Numbered from the stretch's first letter, positions 21,701 to 32,075 are shown. The stretch is 64,000 nucleotides of DNA from Eutreptiella sp. 'Long Island Sound 2002' (GCA_964036045.1 OZ038387.1:55584427-55648426); one strand, 5' to 3'. Notes: a model not told the origin generated them from the sequence alone. Program-made: numbers and translations.

Positions 21701-22780
21701 AGCTGGTGGAACCAGTCTGGGTTTTATAACCCTTTTTAGTGTCTAGGGTGGACCTACCAGATTTAGCAGCAGCAAGCAGCAAGCAAGCAGCAAGCAAGCA
21801 GCACGCGCGAAATGGGCAAAAATCAAAACTCCATCGTGGTGCTTTGATTTGGTTGAAATTTTGGTGCATGATACCTATGGGTGTGAAGTACAATCACACA
21901 AAGTTTGGGCAAGAAACTCAACGGTGGCGGCCGGGAACGGGATCCGCAAGTGGCGGGCCTCAGTTTCAAAAACTGCAGTTTAGGGCCAAAAACAGCCATT
22001 ATTGGGCCAAAAAAGCCCCGGAACACATTCAAAACGGCCAAACGAAGGGAAACGGTGGGTACACTCCACGTGCGGCTTGACTTCCCCGTGTCAACGAGCT
22101 CTTTGCGGCCCTCTAACCCCATTATATGTCCCGGAAACAGCCCTAAAAGGCCCCCACAAGCTCCGAATGCCGACAGCCACAAATCAAGAATAGGCCGTAT
22201 CTTTGGCTACATGGCTCAAAATGCGATTCCGAGGGCACCTACTCCACCTGCAACCCCCCACTTTTTGTGGTTTCCACCCCTCAGAATTGCCCAAACGGAC
22301 GCCTAGACCCCAATACCTAGGCCCACAAGGCTACGGCAAGCTGCAAGCTCAAGCCCAAACAGGTGGGTGCCAAAATGGGTCAACAGGGTCCAGTAGGGGC
22401 AAAAAGATGACTTTTCTCAAAAATGATCCTAGACCATGTGCGACGCTAAAACAAGTGTTTTTGGACCGTTTTGAGCTTGTGGTGGCCCATTTTGGTCCTC
22501 CAAAAATCCCAAAATGCCTTGAAAATGGGCTGTTTGGGGACCAAAAATGGGTCAAAAATGGGTCAAAAACGCATTTCTCCAAACCTCATCCCAGACCGCT
22601 TGGGGTGCACAAACGGTTGAAATGAGCCCATTTTGAGCCCATTTTGGGGCACTTTGGCCCCTCAAGAGTCCAAAAAGCCTTGAAAGTGGGCCTCGTGGTG
22701 ATGGGGTTCACTTGCAAGCTGATTTCACTTTGTCAAGAGCCATTAATGTGTGAATCACTCTTGATGTCCCTCACCAGTCA
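21701..22780. repeat. Non-coding, satellite-like stretch with ~162-bp internal repetition
   Basis: No domain-bearing ORF. The block TCC.AGACC...GGTCCTCCAAAAATCCCAAA...CCTTGAAAATGGGC at about 22425-22535 recurs diverged at 22585-22695 (TCCCAGACC... CCTTGAAAGTGGGC), with many CCCATTTTGG words between. Earlier sequence (21900-22420) is of similar style. This looks like an old tandem satellite. Confidence 0.45.
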
Positions 22781-23018
22781 TAGCTGATGTTCCCTCCCCC
22801 ACCAGCTCGGTCCCAATATTCAGTCTTGATTAGGGTTAGGTGTAGGGATAGGAGTAGGCTGAGGGTTGGGGGTAGGGGAGGGTGGGCGTTAGAGTCAAGG
22901 TTGGGTTTAAGGATAGTGTTGGGGTGCAAATTGGATAAAATATGCCTTAGGGCACCTTTGGTGTTCATGGAGCATCAGGAGCCTTTGGCGCCAATGGACG
23001 CCTGAGGGCAACACCTTA

Positions 23019-23102
23019 GGCAACTAACTGTTGGCCGAAGGCCCCTGGGGGGGGGGGGGGGGTTGGCGTCCTAGGACCCGCGGAGTCCCCCCCCCCCCCC
23101 CC
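23019..23102 (+). repeat. Second copy of the G-tract-ended repeat, facing a C-tract
   Basis: CAACTAACTGTTGGCCGAAG, then GCCCCT and a 16-base G-tract (23047-23062), matching 16169-16222. A 16-base C-tract follows 24 bases later (23087-23102), so the two tracts form a long imperfect inverted repeat. Confidence 0.8.
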
Positions 23103-23572
23103 GGGCAAAGGGCTTCTGTGAATGCCAACCACTACAACGAGATTTCATAGACATGATGGAATTTTCTTGGGAACACACCCTGCACCAAAACAGTCTGCTG
23201 TTTGGTGCATCTATTCGCCCTTGGACAATTTCCATCAATGCACGGCCTCGCCAGCCAATACAATTACACTGACCGACTAAGCACTACTGTGACTCTGCGG
23301 CGCTCCCTGCGAGCTGTATTTTTCTTTGTGTTACTGTACGGGAGTGCCATCTCATGTATTTACGACTTGGTTTTGGTCTTACACTTCTGCTGTGTTCTGG
23401 AATGCTCAAGATGACCTACCGGTTCTTGCCCTTGGTTGATTGTTTTGGCGCAGCCATTTTGGATGATATGTGTGGCAGTCACTTGCTATGCAGGACTAGC
23501 TCCACGGTGCGCGTAGACTTTGAGGGGAGTATTCAGACCGCATGTGCACCACGCGCTACGTTTTTTTTGGCG

Positions 23573-23632
23573 TGGGGGGGGGGGGGGGGGCTGACTCGAA
23601 GTGTTCGCGAGTACTCAAGATAGTTCTTGGAA
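23573..23632 (+). repeat. G-tract plus dispersed 40-bp repeat (copy at 47778-47825)
   Basis: A G-tract is followed by CTGACTCGAAGT and then GAGTACTCAAGATAGTTCTT and GGAAA. The same order (CTGACTACAGAAG, GAGTACTCAAGACAGTTCTT, GGAAA) is at 47778-47822. Confidence 0.7.
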
Positions 23633-23930
23633 ATTGGGTGGCTCAAGAATATGATACACCGGATCCCTGTTAGACAAGGCCCAAGGCGCAGACCCAAAGC
23701 TCATATACACAGAAAGAAGAGGCGCTATGTGATACAGCAACCGCCACGGCTTTGCGTGTCCCCAGAGCCACTTTACCCTTAGCATACACCGTGTGCCGCA
23801 CATAAGGAGCCACAACGGCCAAGATCTTGCACTGCGTGCATATTGCGCACGCAGAGGCTAGGATACTGACCCAAGAATACCTGTCACCTATTTACTAGAG
23901 GGAAGACTGAAAGGTGTCAATACCATAGGG

Positions 23931-24305
23931 TTGGCTAGGTGTCCATCGATACTTCTGGTTCTAGTTATAACCAACAGCATCGTCGAAGAAGAACTGTCCG
24001 GTCTTGGTGTCGACTCGCCACCGTCGAGTATCGGCGATCGAGAGCCTTCGAGCGACGATGACCACGTTGACTTCTCTGCAGTTGTGGACGTGGCCATACC
24101 GATCGATGATCTTGAGCATCTCGGTTCGAGAATCACCTTGAAGTCGACCAAGGTTTTGGTGCACGTACTATCTGTCGGGAAGAGTACTCTGCAGGGCGAA
24201 TTGAACCGCCTCTACGGATACGAGGCTCGCTGCAGTGTCGGCAATGACGACGTCGAGATCCGGGTCGTGTCGACTGTGTACACTTTGTCGATGGGCCTCT
24301 TCTAG
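23931..24305 (+). other. Compositionally distinct ORF, open on both strands
   Basis: A 124-codon plus-strand ORF in a TCGA-rich block that lacks the G-tracts typical of the neighbourhood. The plus reading is acidic (PSSIGDREPSSDDDHVDF...) and ends NDDVEIRVVSTVYTLSMGLF. The minus strand is also open over 23961-24164 (EMLKIIDRYGHVHNCREVNV...). Which strand codes is undecided, and no family is recognised. It may be a recent insertion. Confidence 0.3.
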
Positions 24306-24466
24306 GTGGAAATGGTTGACAATTCAAATATGCTACATCCTAAATGCTTGGGAAGCCAAAAAAACCCTGGTACGGAACCAAAAACTTGTGAAAAGAGGCC
24401 AAAACTAGGGTTCGAGTATTTGCCGACATCCAAAACTTCGCACTGCGTGCATGGCATTCCCAACGT

Positions 24467-25586
24467 CTAGTGGGTACTCTGGAACCGAGACACCCTCCGG
24501 CGCCGCGAGATCCCTTTGCGCGCCGGAGTAGGAGTAGGTCCCCCGCTCATGGCAATGTCCCACGGGTTTGTTGGGTCATAATCCGGCACAGGCGGATGGG
24601 TGGCCATTGTAGCCAGGATGCGGACTTCAGACTCTTGACGATGGCTAGGAACCCACTCGATGTCAATGGTCTGGTGCCGAGATTGTTGTACACTATGTGG
24701 CGGAGGTCCATGTGTGCAACCTGAGGCGTGAGCGCGACAGCAGCACATGCGGTGACCCCCTTGTTGTCGATGAACAACTTATCCCCATCTTGTGCCAAGG
24801 CGGTGCCTACTGCAATGCCTTGCATTTTGGCTCCGTAGGATTGTTGTGGACCTATTACCCTAGTTACCACACGGACTAGCCCTTTCGTGATTACCGCCCC
24901 TGCTGCTTCATATGTGGCACTGGCCACTTCCACGGTCTTGTGCTTGCCGTCGGAGTAGATATGCGCACCCGCAAGGGGTTGCTGGTTGGCGTAACATTGG
25001 ATGCATTAGTAACGGGATGGTACCCTGGTGGGATACGCCCTGCAAACAGGTCCTCAACACAACCGATGGGCGCCACGTAGTGGCGTGTGTGTCGTGAATC
25101 TCCGGCATGAGGGGTGCATGCCTACAACATAGCCTCGTCATCTGAACTCTCTGAATCGATAAGCTTGAGCCCTCCCGCCGGGCGTTGGGGCAAGGCAATA
25201 TGGAGGGTTGTTTTGGCTCCCAATTGGGTGAGAATGGAGAGATAGTTGCGCATGGGGAGGGCACAACATTGTTGACAGACGAGAGATGAGTGCTTAGCAC
25301 GCGGTGTAGATTGCATCATTGTCACAAACCGAGCATGGTGAGACCAAAACATTTGATGTAGGCCAAGCCCTCCTTCGTGCAGCGGCGCCGGAATATGAAG
25401 GACGTTGTGGAACTTGTTGACATCATCACTATTGCGCTCCGTGCCCTCCGCGATGAGCACACATTCCACGCATGTGCACCATGCGTTACTTTTATGGTGT
25501 GTTTCCCCGAGATGGCCTAGCCGGGACGGTGTTTCCCATCTCCTCAGATGGCCCCTACGGAGAGCAAACTCCTTAGCGGTGAGCAC
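24467..25586 (-). mobile_element. LINE remnant: RT end and RNase H domain
   Basis: On the minus strand, 25586-25122 reads like the C-terminal part of a non-LTR reverse transcriptase (HNVLHIPAPLHEGGLGLHQM...). Then 24975-24670 gives RNase H motifs in order: IYSDGKHKTVE (first Asp), SYGAKMQGIAVGTAL (Glu replaced by Gln), KLFIDNKGVTACA (Asp), HMDLR. Another frame at about 24690-24640 gives IDIEWVPSHRQESEV. Frameshifts separate the blocks, so the copy is inactive. It shares the DNK/HMDLR/WVP arrangement with the plus-strand fragment at 11055-11340. The 439-aa ORF at 27259-28578 lies upstream on the same strand and might be another ORF of the same element. Confidence 0.65.
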
Positions 25587-26074
25587 AGTTGCTTGGTTAG
25601 GCTACGCATCCCAATATCCATGTTGCGTCAAGTGGTGCCCCTTGGCGCCACTCACACCACATGGACAAGGATGGACTAATGGTGTACAGAGCGACGGAGC
25701 CGGGGTAGCAACAAAGGTTTAAAATATAGACAGTGCATTGGTAAAAGCAGGGGGGGGGGAAGAAAAAATTTTTGATACCGGGTGGGATATTTTTTTCGGG
25801 GTGACCCCCCGTAGGGGGGGGGGGGGTACGAAAAAAAGTGGGTCCTACAGAAAAACCTTTTTCTTCCCATGTCGCACCTACCACACGTAATCACGGTGTT
25901 CCCACCACATAACATGCCTTTGCTACTCGTTGGCATTCCTCTGTTTGGCTCTTTGGGGTACTAGCCCATGTCCAACCTGCCATTTGCAACATGAAGCCGT
26001 CGGTGGCCCCTTCTCCATGGCATGCTTCGCAGCACAATGTCATGAACCAGCAAACAACATGCAATGCTGACATG
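25587..26074. other. Gene-poor spacer
   Basis: Contains a G-tract pair near 25752 and 25816 around TTTTTTTCGGGGTGACCCCC, and minus-strand ORF fragments (25891-26343) without a recognised domain, possibly more of the LINE remnant. Confidence 0.35.
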
Positions 26075-26153
26075 GGTGGTTTTATGTTTAAGGGCACAAA
26101 GGCCCCCGAGTACTCCCGGCTACGCATCGTGTCGTAGCGCCCCACCCTGGCCT
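26075..26153 (+). repeat. Structured ~78-bp repeat, copy C
   Basis: Same order as copies A and B: GGTGG, ATGTTTAA, hairpin 1 GGGC-(N6)-GCCC, CCGAG, hairpin 2 GCTACG-(N8)-CGTAGC, then GCCCCACC. Confidence 0.75.
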
Positions 26154-26539
26154 CTTGTCGGCGGCAAGAGTCCCCATGCACACTGCATGGGGCGAGAACC
26201 CGGGCAGGCAACCGGTGGACCCCGCGTGGGTATAATCGCCCGTCATGGCCGTTCAGTAGGTGCTCCAAGTCTACCGTGGACCCCACGACGTCAATCTTCC
26301 CACCCGGCCGTTCCGGTTTCCTTGCCACTGTGTACGTGTCCATTGCCTTACAGTGCCAGGTGATGGACCCTGCGTGGTTCCCATGGCTCGTCCTGGCCGT
26401 TCAACGGGTGCCCCATGTCCGTTGTGGACCCCACGGCGCCCAACTTTCCACCCAGCCGTTTCACTTCACACCATCAAACCATGGACACGTCACAGCCGTG
26501 GTGCCAAGGTATGGCACCTGCCCCACAATCACTTGCCTT

Positions 26540-27095
26540 GGAGATCCAAGCCGGGCCACACAATGGAGATCCAAGCCTGTTCACATACTGGAGATCCAAG
26601 CCGGTTCACACAATGGAGATCCAAGCCGGTTTACACAATGGAGATCCAAGCCGGTTCACACAATGGAGATCCAAGCCGGTTCACACAATGGAGGTTCAAG
26701 CCGGTTCACACAATGGAGATCCAAAGCCGGTTCACACAATGGAGATCCAAGCCGGTTCACACAATGGAGATCCAAGCCGGTTCACACAATGGAGATCCAA
26801 GCCGGTTCACACAATGGAGGTTCAAGCCGGTTCACACAATGCAGATCCAAGCCGGTTCACACAATGGAGATCCAAGCCGGTTCACACAATGGACATCCAA
26901 GCCGGTTCACACAATGGAGGTTCAAGCCGGTTCACACAATGCAAATCCAAGCCGGTTCAGACAATGGAGACCCAAGCCGGTTCACACAATGGAGATCCAA
27001 GCCGGTTCAAACAATGGAGATCCAAGCCGGTTCACACAATGGAGGTTCAAGGCAGTACACACAATGGAGGTTCAAGCCGGTTCACACAATGGAGA
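26540..27095 (+). repeat. 25-bp minisatellite, ~22 copies
   Basis: Unit GGAGATCCAAGCCGGTTCAC followed by ACAAT, with point variants (GGAGGTTC, GCAGATCC, GGACATCC) and one 1-base insertion. Because 25 is not a multiple of three and the unit has no plus-strand stop, all three plus frames stay open for 280-300 codons and give one shared 25-residue repeat. This is not evidence of a protein. Confidence 0.95.
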
Positions 27096-27258
27096 TGCAC
27101 CCCGTGGAATCATAGGATCCTTCGCCTGTACACGGCGGGTCTACCGATTCCAAGCCCAAGCCATCAACTAGACGCCATGAGGCCTTCTCATGTCCGTGGC
27201 GTAGTAGTGGATATGCCCGGTGTAAATGGTTTGCATCCTTGATTCCAAATGGCAGCAC

Positions 27259-28578
27259 TTACAGACAAGGTGGGGGTGGGTGTGGCAATTTTGTAGGCAC
27301 AACGGATTGCTCGGTGATTGGGGTGCTTGTCACTGTAGGCATGGTAGGAGTCGAGTGCGGGCTGGGATTCCCACTGGACCGTTTTGTCGGGGAAAAAGTC
27401 AAAAATGTGCGTTCCTGTGGTTGAAGGGGGCGATTCTCTTGCATGAAGCGGAAGTGTTGCTGGCTGGTCTTGCAGTGTTGCTCAAACGTGCTACTGCTTG
27501 GCCGCAATGATCTGGACAACTTTTTCCCGTACAAGCAAAACCAATGGTCACCAGTAGAACCATTGTAAGCCTTTTGGTATTCTTGCACATTGTTGCCAGG
27601 CCGCACTATTTGCGCAGAAGAATCCGAAGAAATACTTGGGGGCATGGGTGCTTGCAATGTAGGTGGCGCAACTGGTTGCATTTGCACTACGCCGAGGGTG
27701 CGTAACACTTCATGCACATCAGCAGGAGTGGCAATGATATGTGCAGATTGTAGCATTGGAGTAATAACTGCACAATCCTCAGTAAGCTTCCGACGGATGT
27801 CCCGAACAGTACAACGGCCAAGTGTGCCCTTGGCAACTGTGCCTGGCAAAATTTTGGCCCTAACCGTAACTGTCCGAATTCGGCATGCTTGGGCTTGATT
27901 GGGTGAGGTGGCCGTCCGTGCCAAACCATCGGGAAGTAGCACAACTTCGACAAGGTCCGCAAGAGTGGAAAACTCAGTATAGAGTGCACCAGCACTTGGA
28001 GCCCGGGGAGATCCTTGTACATCAACGTAAAACCATCGGTCAATCCTGCTCCCCACACCAATCAAGAAACCCTCGTACTCAATCAAAAAGCAAATGCGCG
28101 CGGTTGGTGGAGGAGGGGTGGTTGCAAGGCGCAGCAAAGTTTCCTCGGCTTTATCCCAAGGAATCAATTCCGTGTCTTCAAAGGAGGTGAAATCCAACAA
28201 CTTCGGGACTTGAAATGATGTACCAGTGCAACTAGCACGCAACCCGCCACCTCGTGTGATCCAAGTGGTCTCTGCCCCAATAGCAACACAAATGGCCTCT
28301 AGGAGGGTGTACCCCATGACCAGCATAGATGTTGAGGACAATGCCGTTGTCGACAACGTTGTAGCAGTCCTGTATGACGTAGTAGCGCCCAAAACGGGAA
28401 GGTCCGGCACGCTAAATGGGCTCACAACGCCACTACATCGCACCCCACCAATGTCCAACAAGCCCACATCGGGGTTCAACATTGCTTGTGCACAAAACCA
28501 GTTGAAACGTTGCCAATTCAACTGGGGTCGTAAAAAAACGTGCAACAAGGGAACGGTATGGAGCAGTATGGCATGCAA
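27259..28578 (-). CDS. 439-aa ORF of unknown function, remote peptidase-like pattern
   Basis: The longest uninterrupted frame in the window outside the minisatellite and the HOP2 shadow frame; ATG at 28578, stop at 27259. Residues about 85-260 have the look of a folded domain: SMLVMGYTLLEAICVAIG..., FLIEYEGFLIGVGSRIDRWF, YVDVQGSPRAPSAGALYTEF, STLADLVEVV. The last part resembles the FDSHxR...G.a.l..F.s...L..y segment of OTU-like or herpes-tegument-type cysteine peptidases found in mobile elements and large DNA viruses, but the expected S-H is V-Q here, so a catalytic site would be lost. Residues 300-439 are Ser/Thr/Pro-rich and likely disordered. A LINE remnant follows on the same strand. It could be a host gene, an element ORF1 or a domesticated protein; the peptidase link is my inference only. 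Confidence 0.45.
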   Translation of the reverse strand: MHAILLHTVPLLHVFLRPQLNWQRFNWFCAQAMLNPDVGLLDIGGVRCSGVVSPFSVPDLPVLGATTSYRTATTLSTTALSSTSMLVMGYTLLEAICVAIGAETTWITRGGGLRASCTGTSFQVPKLLDFTSFEDTELIPWDKAEETLLRLATTPPPPTARICFLIEYEGFLIGVGSRIDRWFYVDVQGSPRAPSAGALYTEFSTLADLVEVVLLPDGLARTATSPNQAQACRIRTVTVRAKILPGTVAKGTLGRCTVRDIRRKLTEDCAVITPMLQSAHIIATPADVHEVLRTLGVVQMQPVAPPTLQAPMPPSISSDSSAQIVRPGNNVQEYQKAYNGSTGDHWFCLYGKKLSRSLRPSSSTFEQHCKTSQQHFRFMQENRPLQPQERTFLTFSPTKRSSGNPSPHSTPTMPTVTSTPITEQSVVPTKLPHPPPPCL

Positions 28579-28591
28579 AGGAGGGATCCCA

Positions 28592-28683
28592 AACCCTCAC
28601 CTGTGCCACACCTAGTTTGCTACCTGTGCTATTGCCCAACCCTCACCTATGGCACACCTAGTTTGCTACATGTGCTATTGCTA
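28592..28683 (+). repeat. 46-bp tandem duplication
   Basis: Two units begin AACCCTCACCTGTGCCACAC and AACCCTCACCTATGGCACAC, each ending with a TGTGCTATTG block. It lies just upstream of the 439-aa ORF start. Confidence 0.85.
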
Positions 28684-29420
28684 CTATTCCTAGAAAAGGA
28701 GGGTCATTGTGACCAATTTTACCCCAAGCCAAAACTCTTGGGGCACCACGGCCAGCACCCTCGCTTTGTGGTGGTTGAACTTTGGGCCGACAGGGATATG
28801 TGGGGGTACCAAATTTGTACCGGCAAAAAAGGGAATGTTTGGGGTCCTCAAAGCTTTATGTAGGCTACGCTTACACAATATGAAAAAGCAACTAGTGGTG
28901 TTCTTTAGAAAAAAATTGGGGTTGTGAAACTTTTTTACACATAGGGGTGTTGGGGTGGGTGGGTGGTATAATGGAAGTTTCGAAGCAACGGCCCCGTGAC
29001 ATGTGCCTCAAAACCTGCTCCTGACCTCCCTGACTTTCCCTCACCCCACCTTACAGTCCATGTTGTTTTTAGGGCCAGTGGGGCTTGTGGAATGGAAACT
29101 GAAAGTCCTGCTGTGTGCTTGCTGGTTCAGGTCAGGGGCAAACGAACCATGCACTCACTTGAGGAGAAAGGATAAATTGATTTATGGGTCTGAAATGCAT
29201 AAAATCACATGGAAAACTGTCAAGTTGTAGATGGTGCTCTTCCAATGCTGATTGTACCTCGGATTCACCAAGCTGAGATTGCAACTGCTTATGCCCATGC
29301 CCAAGGGGTGTGAAGGGCTGCGCAAAGCATAGGCGGCACAGGGAACAGGCCATGAAGCAACGGATACTTAGCCACCGAACGCCCCCATGTCAAGGGCCTT
29401 GGAGAGCAGCTTGAGCCTTT

Positions 29421-29810
29421 GGGGGCGCACTCAGCGTAGTGCGCCCACAGTGCAATTTGGGCGTGTGGCCGTACTAGAGACCCATACTTTGGGATACTAG
29501 GGGCATCATTAGTTGTCAAAGGTACCGGCCAAGGGAGTCGATGGGTGCCGAGGGCGCCCAATTGTCCACAAGCACCAAAACTAGTCCCCTTGGCGCTTGA
29601 GTTGAGGTGACAAACACACAACGAAGGAGCAATGAGAGAAGGAATAGGGGGAACGTTAGCGCGCCGGGCGCGCGCCGGGCATCTTTTTGGACCCGTGCCC
29701 CTCTAGTGGCCTTTTAAGGGGTGCACTAAGGGGGCGCACTTAGCACAGTCTAGCTATTTGGGCGCTTGGCTGTACTAGAGACCCACACTTTGAGATACTA
29801 GGAGCATCAT
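29421..29810 (+). repeat. Direct repeat of ~85 bp, copies 310 bp apart
   Basis: Copies at 29421-29511 and 29730-29810 share GGGGGCGCACT.AGC, TTTGGGCG, GTACTAGAGACCCA and ACTTTG.GATACTAGG. The arrangement could be the ends of a small element or a local duplication. Confidence 0.7.
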
Positions 29811-29903
29811 GGTGACCCCCGGCGTAGGTTTTGACTTCTGATTTTGTCTCCCTTGTTGGGGACCCCCGAGAATGCAGGGGTGACGTAGCATTTCCGCCCT
29901 CTT

Positions 29904-30212
29904 TTGGGCCCCAACCTTCCGGTGCTATTGAGGAAACCGGGACAATCTTTGAATCCACGCTTTGTTGCGTGGCTCCTCGAGTTGGGGTTAGAGACTCACA
30001 ATCCACGCTTTGTTGCGTGGCCCCTCGAGTCGGGGTTAGGGACTCACAATCCACGCTCCGCCGCCACGCAAGATGAGGCAGAGGATGAGGCGGAAGTGTG
30101 TGTGTTGTGTTGCCAACGGCGCTCCACCGTCGCAGTGTGTGATGAGTGTAAGGAGCACTATTGTAATGAATGCATTGACACCCACACTTGCGGGACCAAT
30201 GTTGTTTGTTAA
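29904..30212 (+). CDS. Small ORF with B-box-like zinc finger
   Basis: A 102-codon plus-strand ORF whose last 45 residues carry DEAEDEAEVCVLCC..., with cysteines in the order C-x2-C-x9-C-x2-C-x4-C-x2-C-x3-H-x-C (CDECKEHYCNECIDTHTC). That is the spacing of a B-box-type zinc-binding module. The first half is read through the 48-bp tandem repeat at 29953-30060, so the true protein may be longer upstream in another frame, or only this end may be coding. A similar module lies on the minus strand near 4.1 kb. Too short to assign a function. Confidence 0.4.
   Translation: MGPNLPVLLRKPGQSLNPRFVAWLLELGLETHNPRFVAWPLESGLGTHNPRSAATQDEAEDEAEVCVLCCQRRSTVAVCDECKEHYCNECIDTHTCGTNVVC
29953..30060 (+). repeat. 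48-bp tandem repeat containing an 18-bp hairpin
   Basis: Two full units (29953-30000, 30001-30048) and a partial third. Each full unit starts ATCCACGCTTTGTTGCGTGG, whose CCACGC...GCGTGG part is the complement of the motif at 5304-5321. Confidence 0.85.
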
Positions 30213-31705
30213 TTACACTACAAATGACAGTTGGAGTGGTTGAATTCACAGATCATGCTTTATTTTGCAACGTGCTTTGTAGGGAAGGTGTGCAGTGCAA
30301 TGTGGTCTGCTTGGGGGGCTTCTCCATGAGAGGGTAAATCTGGGGCTGAAGTCGGGATAGTTGATAGAAAAGCAGAGCGCCGGGCAAACATTCCCCCATA
30401 CGACGAAGAGGAGTGCTGAAGCCCAGAGACCTCGTCCCCAAGACAACAGGAGAAGACCCCTAGATGGTTGCCGTCATGTAGAATGTGATGAACATGGTCA
30501 TCCATCATGTACATGATCATGATGATGCATAATGATGATGATGATCATGATCGAAAATTTTGAAAGAATCATCGAAGGTCAGAATACACCCGCCGACATT
30601 ATCTACCATTGTCTCAGATTGAGGTCTAATTTTGGAATATTTTGGGCACTTTTGCTTGATTTCGGACATTTCGGACACCAATGAGGTCATCCTTAGGAGC
30701 GCCTATGTCAAGGGAAGGTAGCTTGCATTTGTCTTGTGCTAGGGTAGTTTGGGTGACCCAAATTTAGGGGTGTTGGGAAGGGGTGTACCTAGGGGCTCTT
30801 CCGGGGGGGGGGGGGATAGTCTAAAAGTAGCGCGTAGTGGGTGCACATGACGCGCGCAATGCAGGGGCGCCCTTTTTGTTGAGCGAGATGGCCTCCCCAT
30901 GGTGGTGCCGGGGGACATGAATTCTTGCATTTTACCGCCTATGGATAGTTGGGGGCGAAAAGAAAGGGGAAGGTCGACATTGGGTCTAAGATTTTTTTCG
31001 AAGCAGTGTCCAATCTGCAAGTCATTGTTCGGCAATCGTGTCACATCTGAAGGCTAGCTGCCATCTTTTGCAGCTGTGCATTTGACCACTATTTTGCAGA
31101 TTGAGTGACTTCTTTATGCATGCACCTATTCTGTCGGATCCTTTGACACAACTCAACACCAATCAACCCCCCCCTCCTCCCGGTTCCCGTGTGCACACTA
31201 GTAGACACATGCACACAATCCAACCGCTGCAATCTCCATTTGGTATCTCCTTCCCTTTTCCAATCAAACATACACCCCGGCGGCCTGCCATCGTGCTCCC
31301 CGTGCACCACATCCCATACATCATGCACCCACCCGACTTAAACCTTTTTCACGTATTGTGGATTCTTGAGGCAATTCTGATTTTTGAGAGTTTTCATTCA
31401 TGGGATGAACAAAAAACCTTGCTCAGGATCTGTACTAGCGAACGGAAATTTGGAGTTATGTATGGTGATACGATTTTAGCGAACAATGGTTGGGGCCTAT
31501 ATGATCGCGGGAGCCCTCTCCCTGGGTCACAGATTAGAATGTGGGGTCCTCCATGCTTGCTTTCACCAAGACAGTCTCCATGACGCCCACTTCTTGTCTG
31601 ATTGCAGCTCTTCCGATCATAATTGACCTAGTCTTTATCGCTTTGTTAACTCAGGTGTTGTCGAAACACCCCAGTTATCAATTTTACAGCATTTGCATAA
31701 GAGAC
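30213..31705. other. Gene-poor stretch
   Basis: Contains a short GATGAT microsatellite (about 30505-30550) and a G-tract at about 30806. ORFs such as 31101-31583 have no recognisable domain. Confidence 0.35.
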
Positions 31706-31800
31706 ATGGACGGTCTAGTAGTATGCGCCATGGACTGGCATTCGTCGTCGTTGGGGGTTCGAACCTTGGTTCCCCCGCCCGTCCAGGGGCGTTTGGCAGC
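31706..31800 (+). mobile_element. tRNA-like SINE candidate, plus strand
   Basis: A-box-like TAGTAGTATGC at 31716-31726 and an exact B box GGTTCGAACC at 31756-31765, 30 bases apart, in a GC-rich context. There is no matching acceptor stem, so a tRNA-derived repeat fits better than a working tRNA. Confidence 0.5.
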
Positions 31801-31994
31801 ACCCCAGCCACCGCCCCTTTCGGCATCCCGCCCCACCATCAGTGCCGCCGGTGGATGGGTGGCGTGTCTCGTCTTCATATTTTTCTACTACGTATGTAAC
31901 ACTTCAAAAAACCAAACGCCACAGCACCAACACACCTGCAGCAGTGCGCCCCGCCACCGGCACCGCCGGCGGACATGGGACACATCTCCTCCTC

Positions 31995-32075
31995 ATATTC
32001 CTCTTCCGGGGTTCAAACCGCGACTCCAAAGTGGTAGACGGCTGCACTGCCACTGCACTGGGAGGCCAAAATCTA
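31995..32075 (-). mobile_element. tRNA-like SINE candidate, minus strand
   Basis: Minus-strand B box GGTTTGAACC (complement of 32010-32019) with a weak A-box-like CAGTGGCAGTGCAGCC upstream at about 32042-32060. It lies 250 bases from the plus-strand copy, so the two could be an inverted pair. Confidence 0.4.

Noticed and set aside
26540-27095. CRISPR array
   Set aside because: The units are contiguous with no unique spacers, and the setting is eukaryotic.
26260-27242. Three plus-strand ORFs of 275-303 codons
   Set aside because: They are frames through the 25-bp minisatellite and share one repeat peptide.
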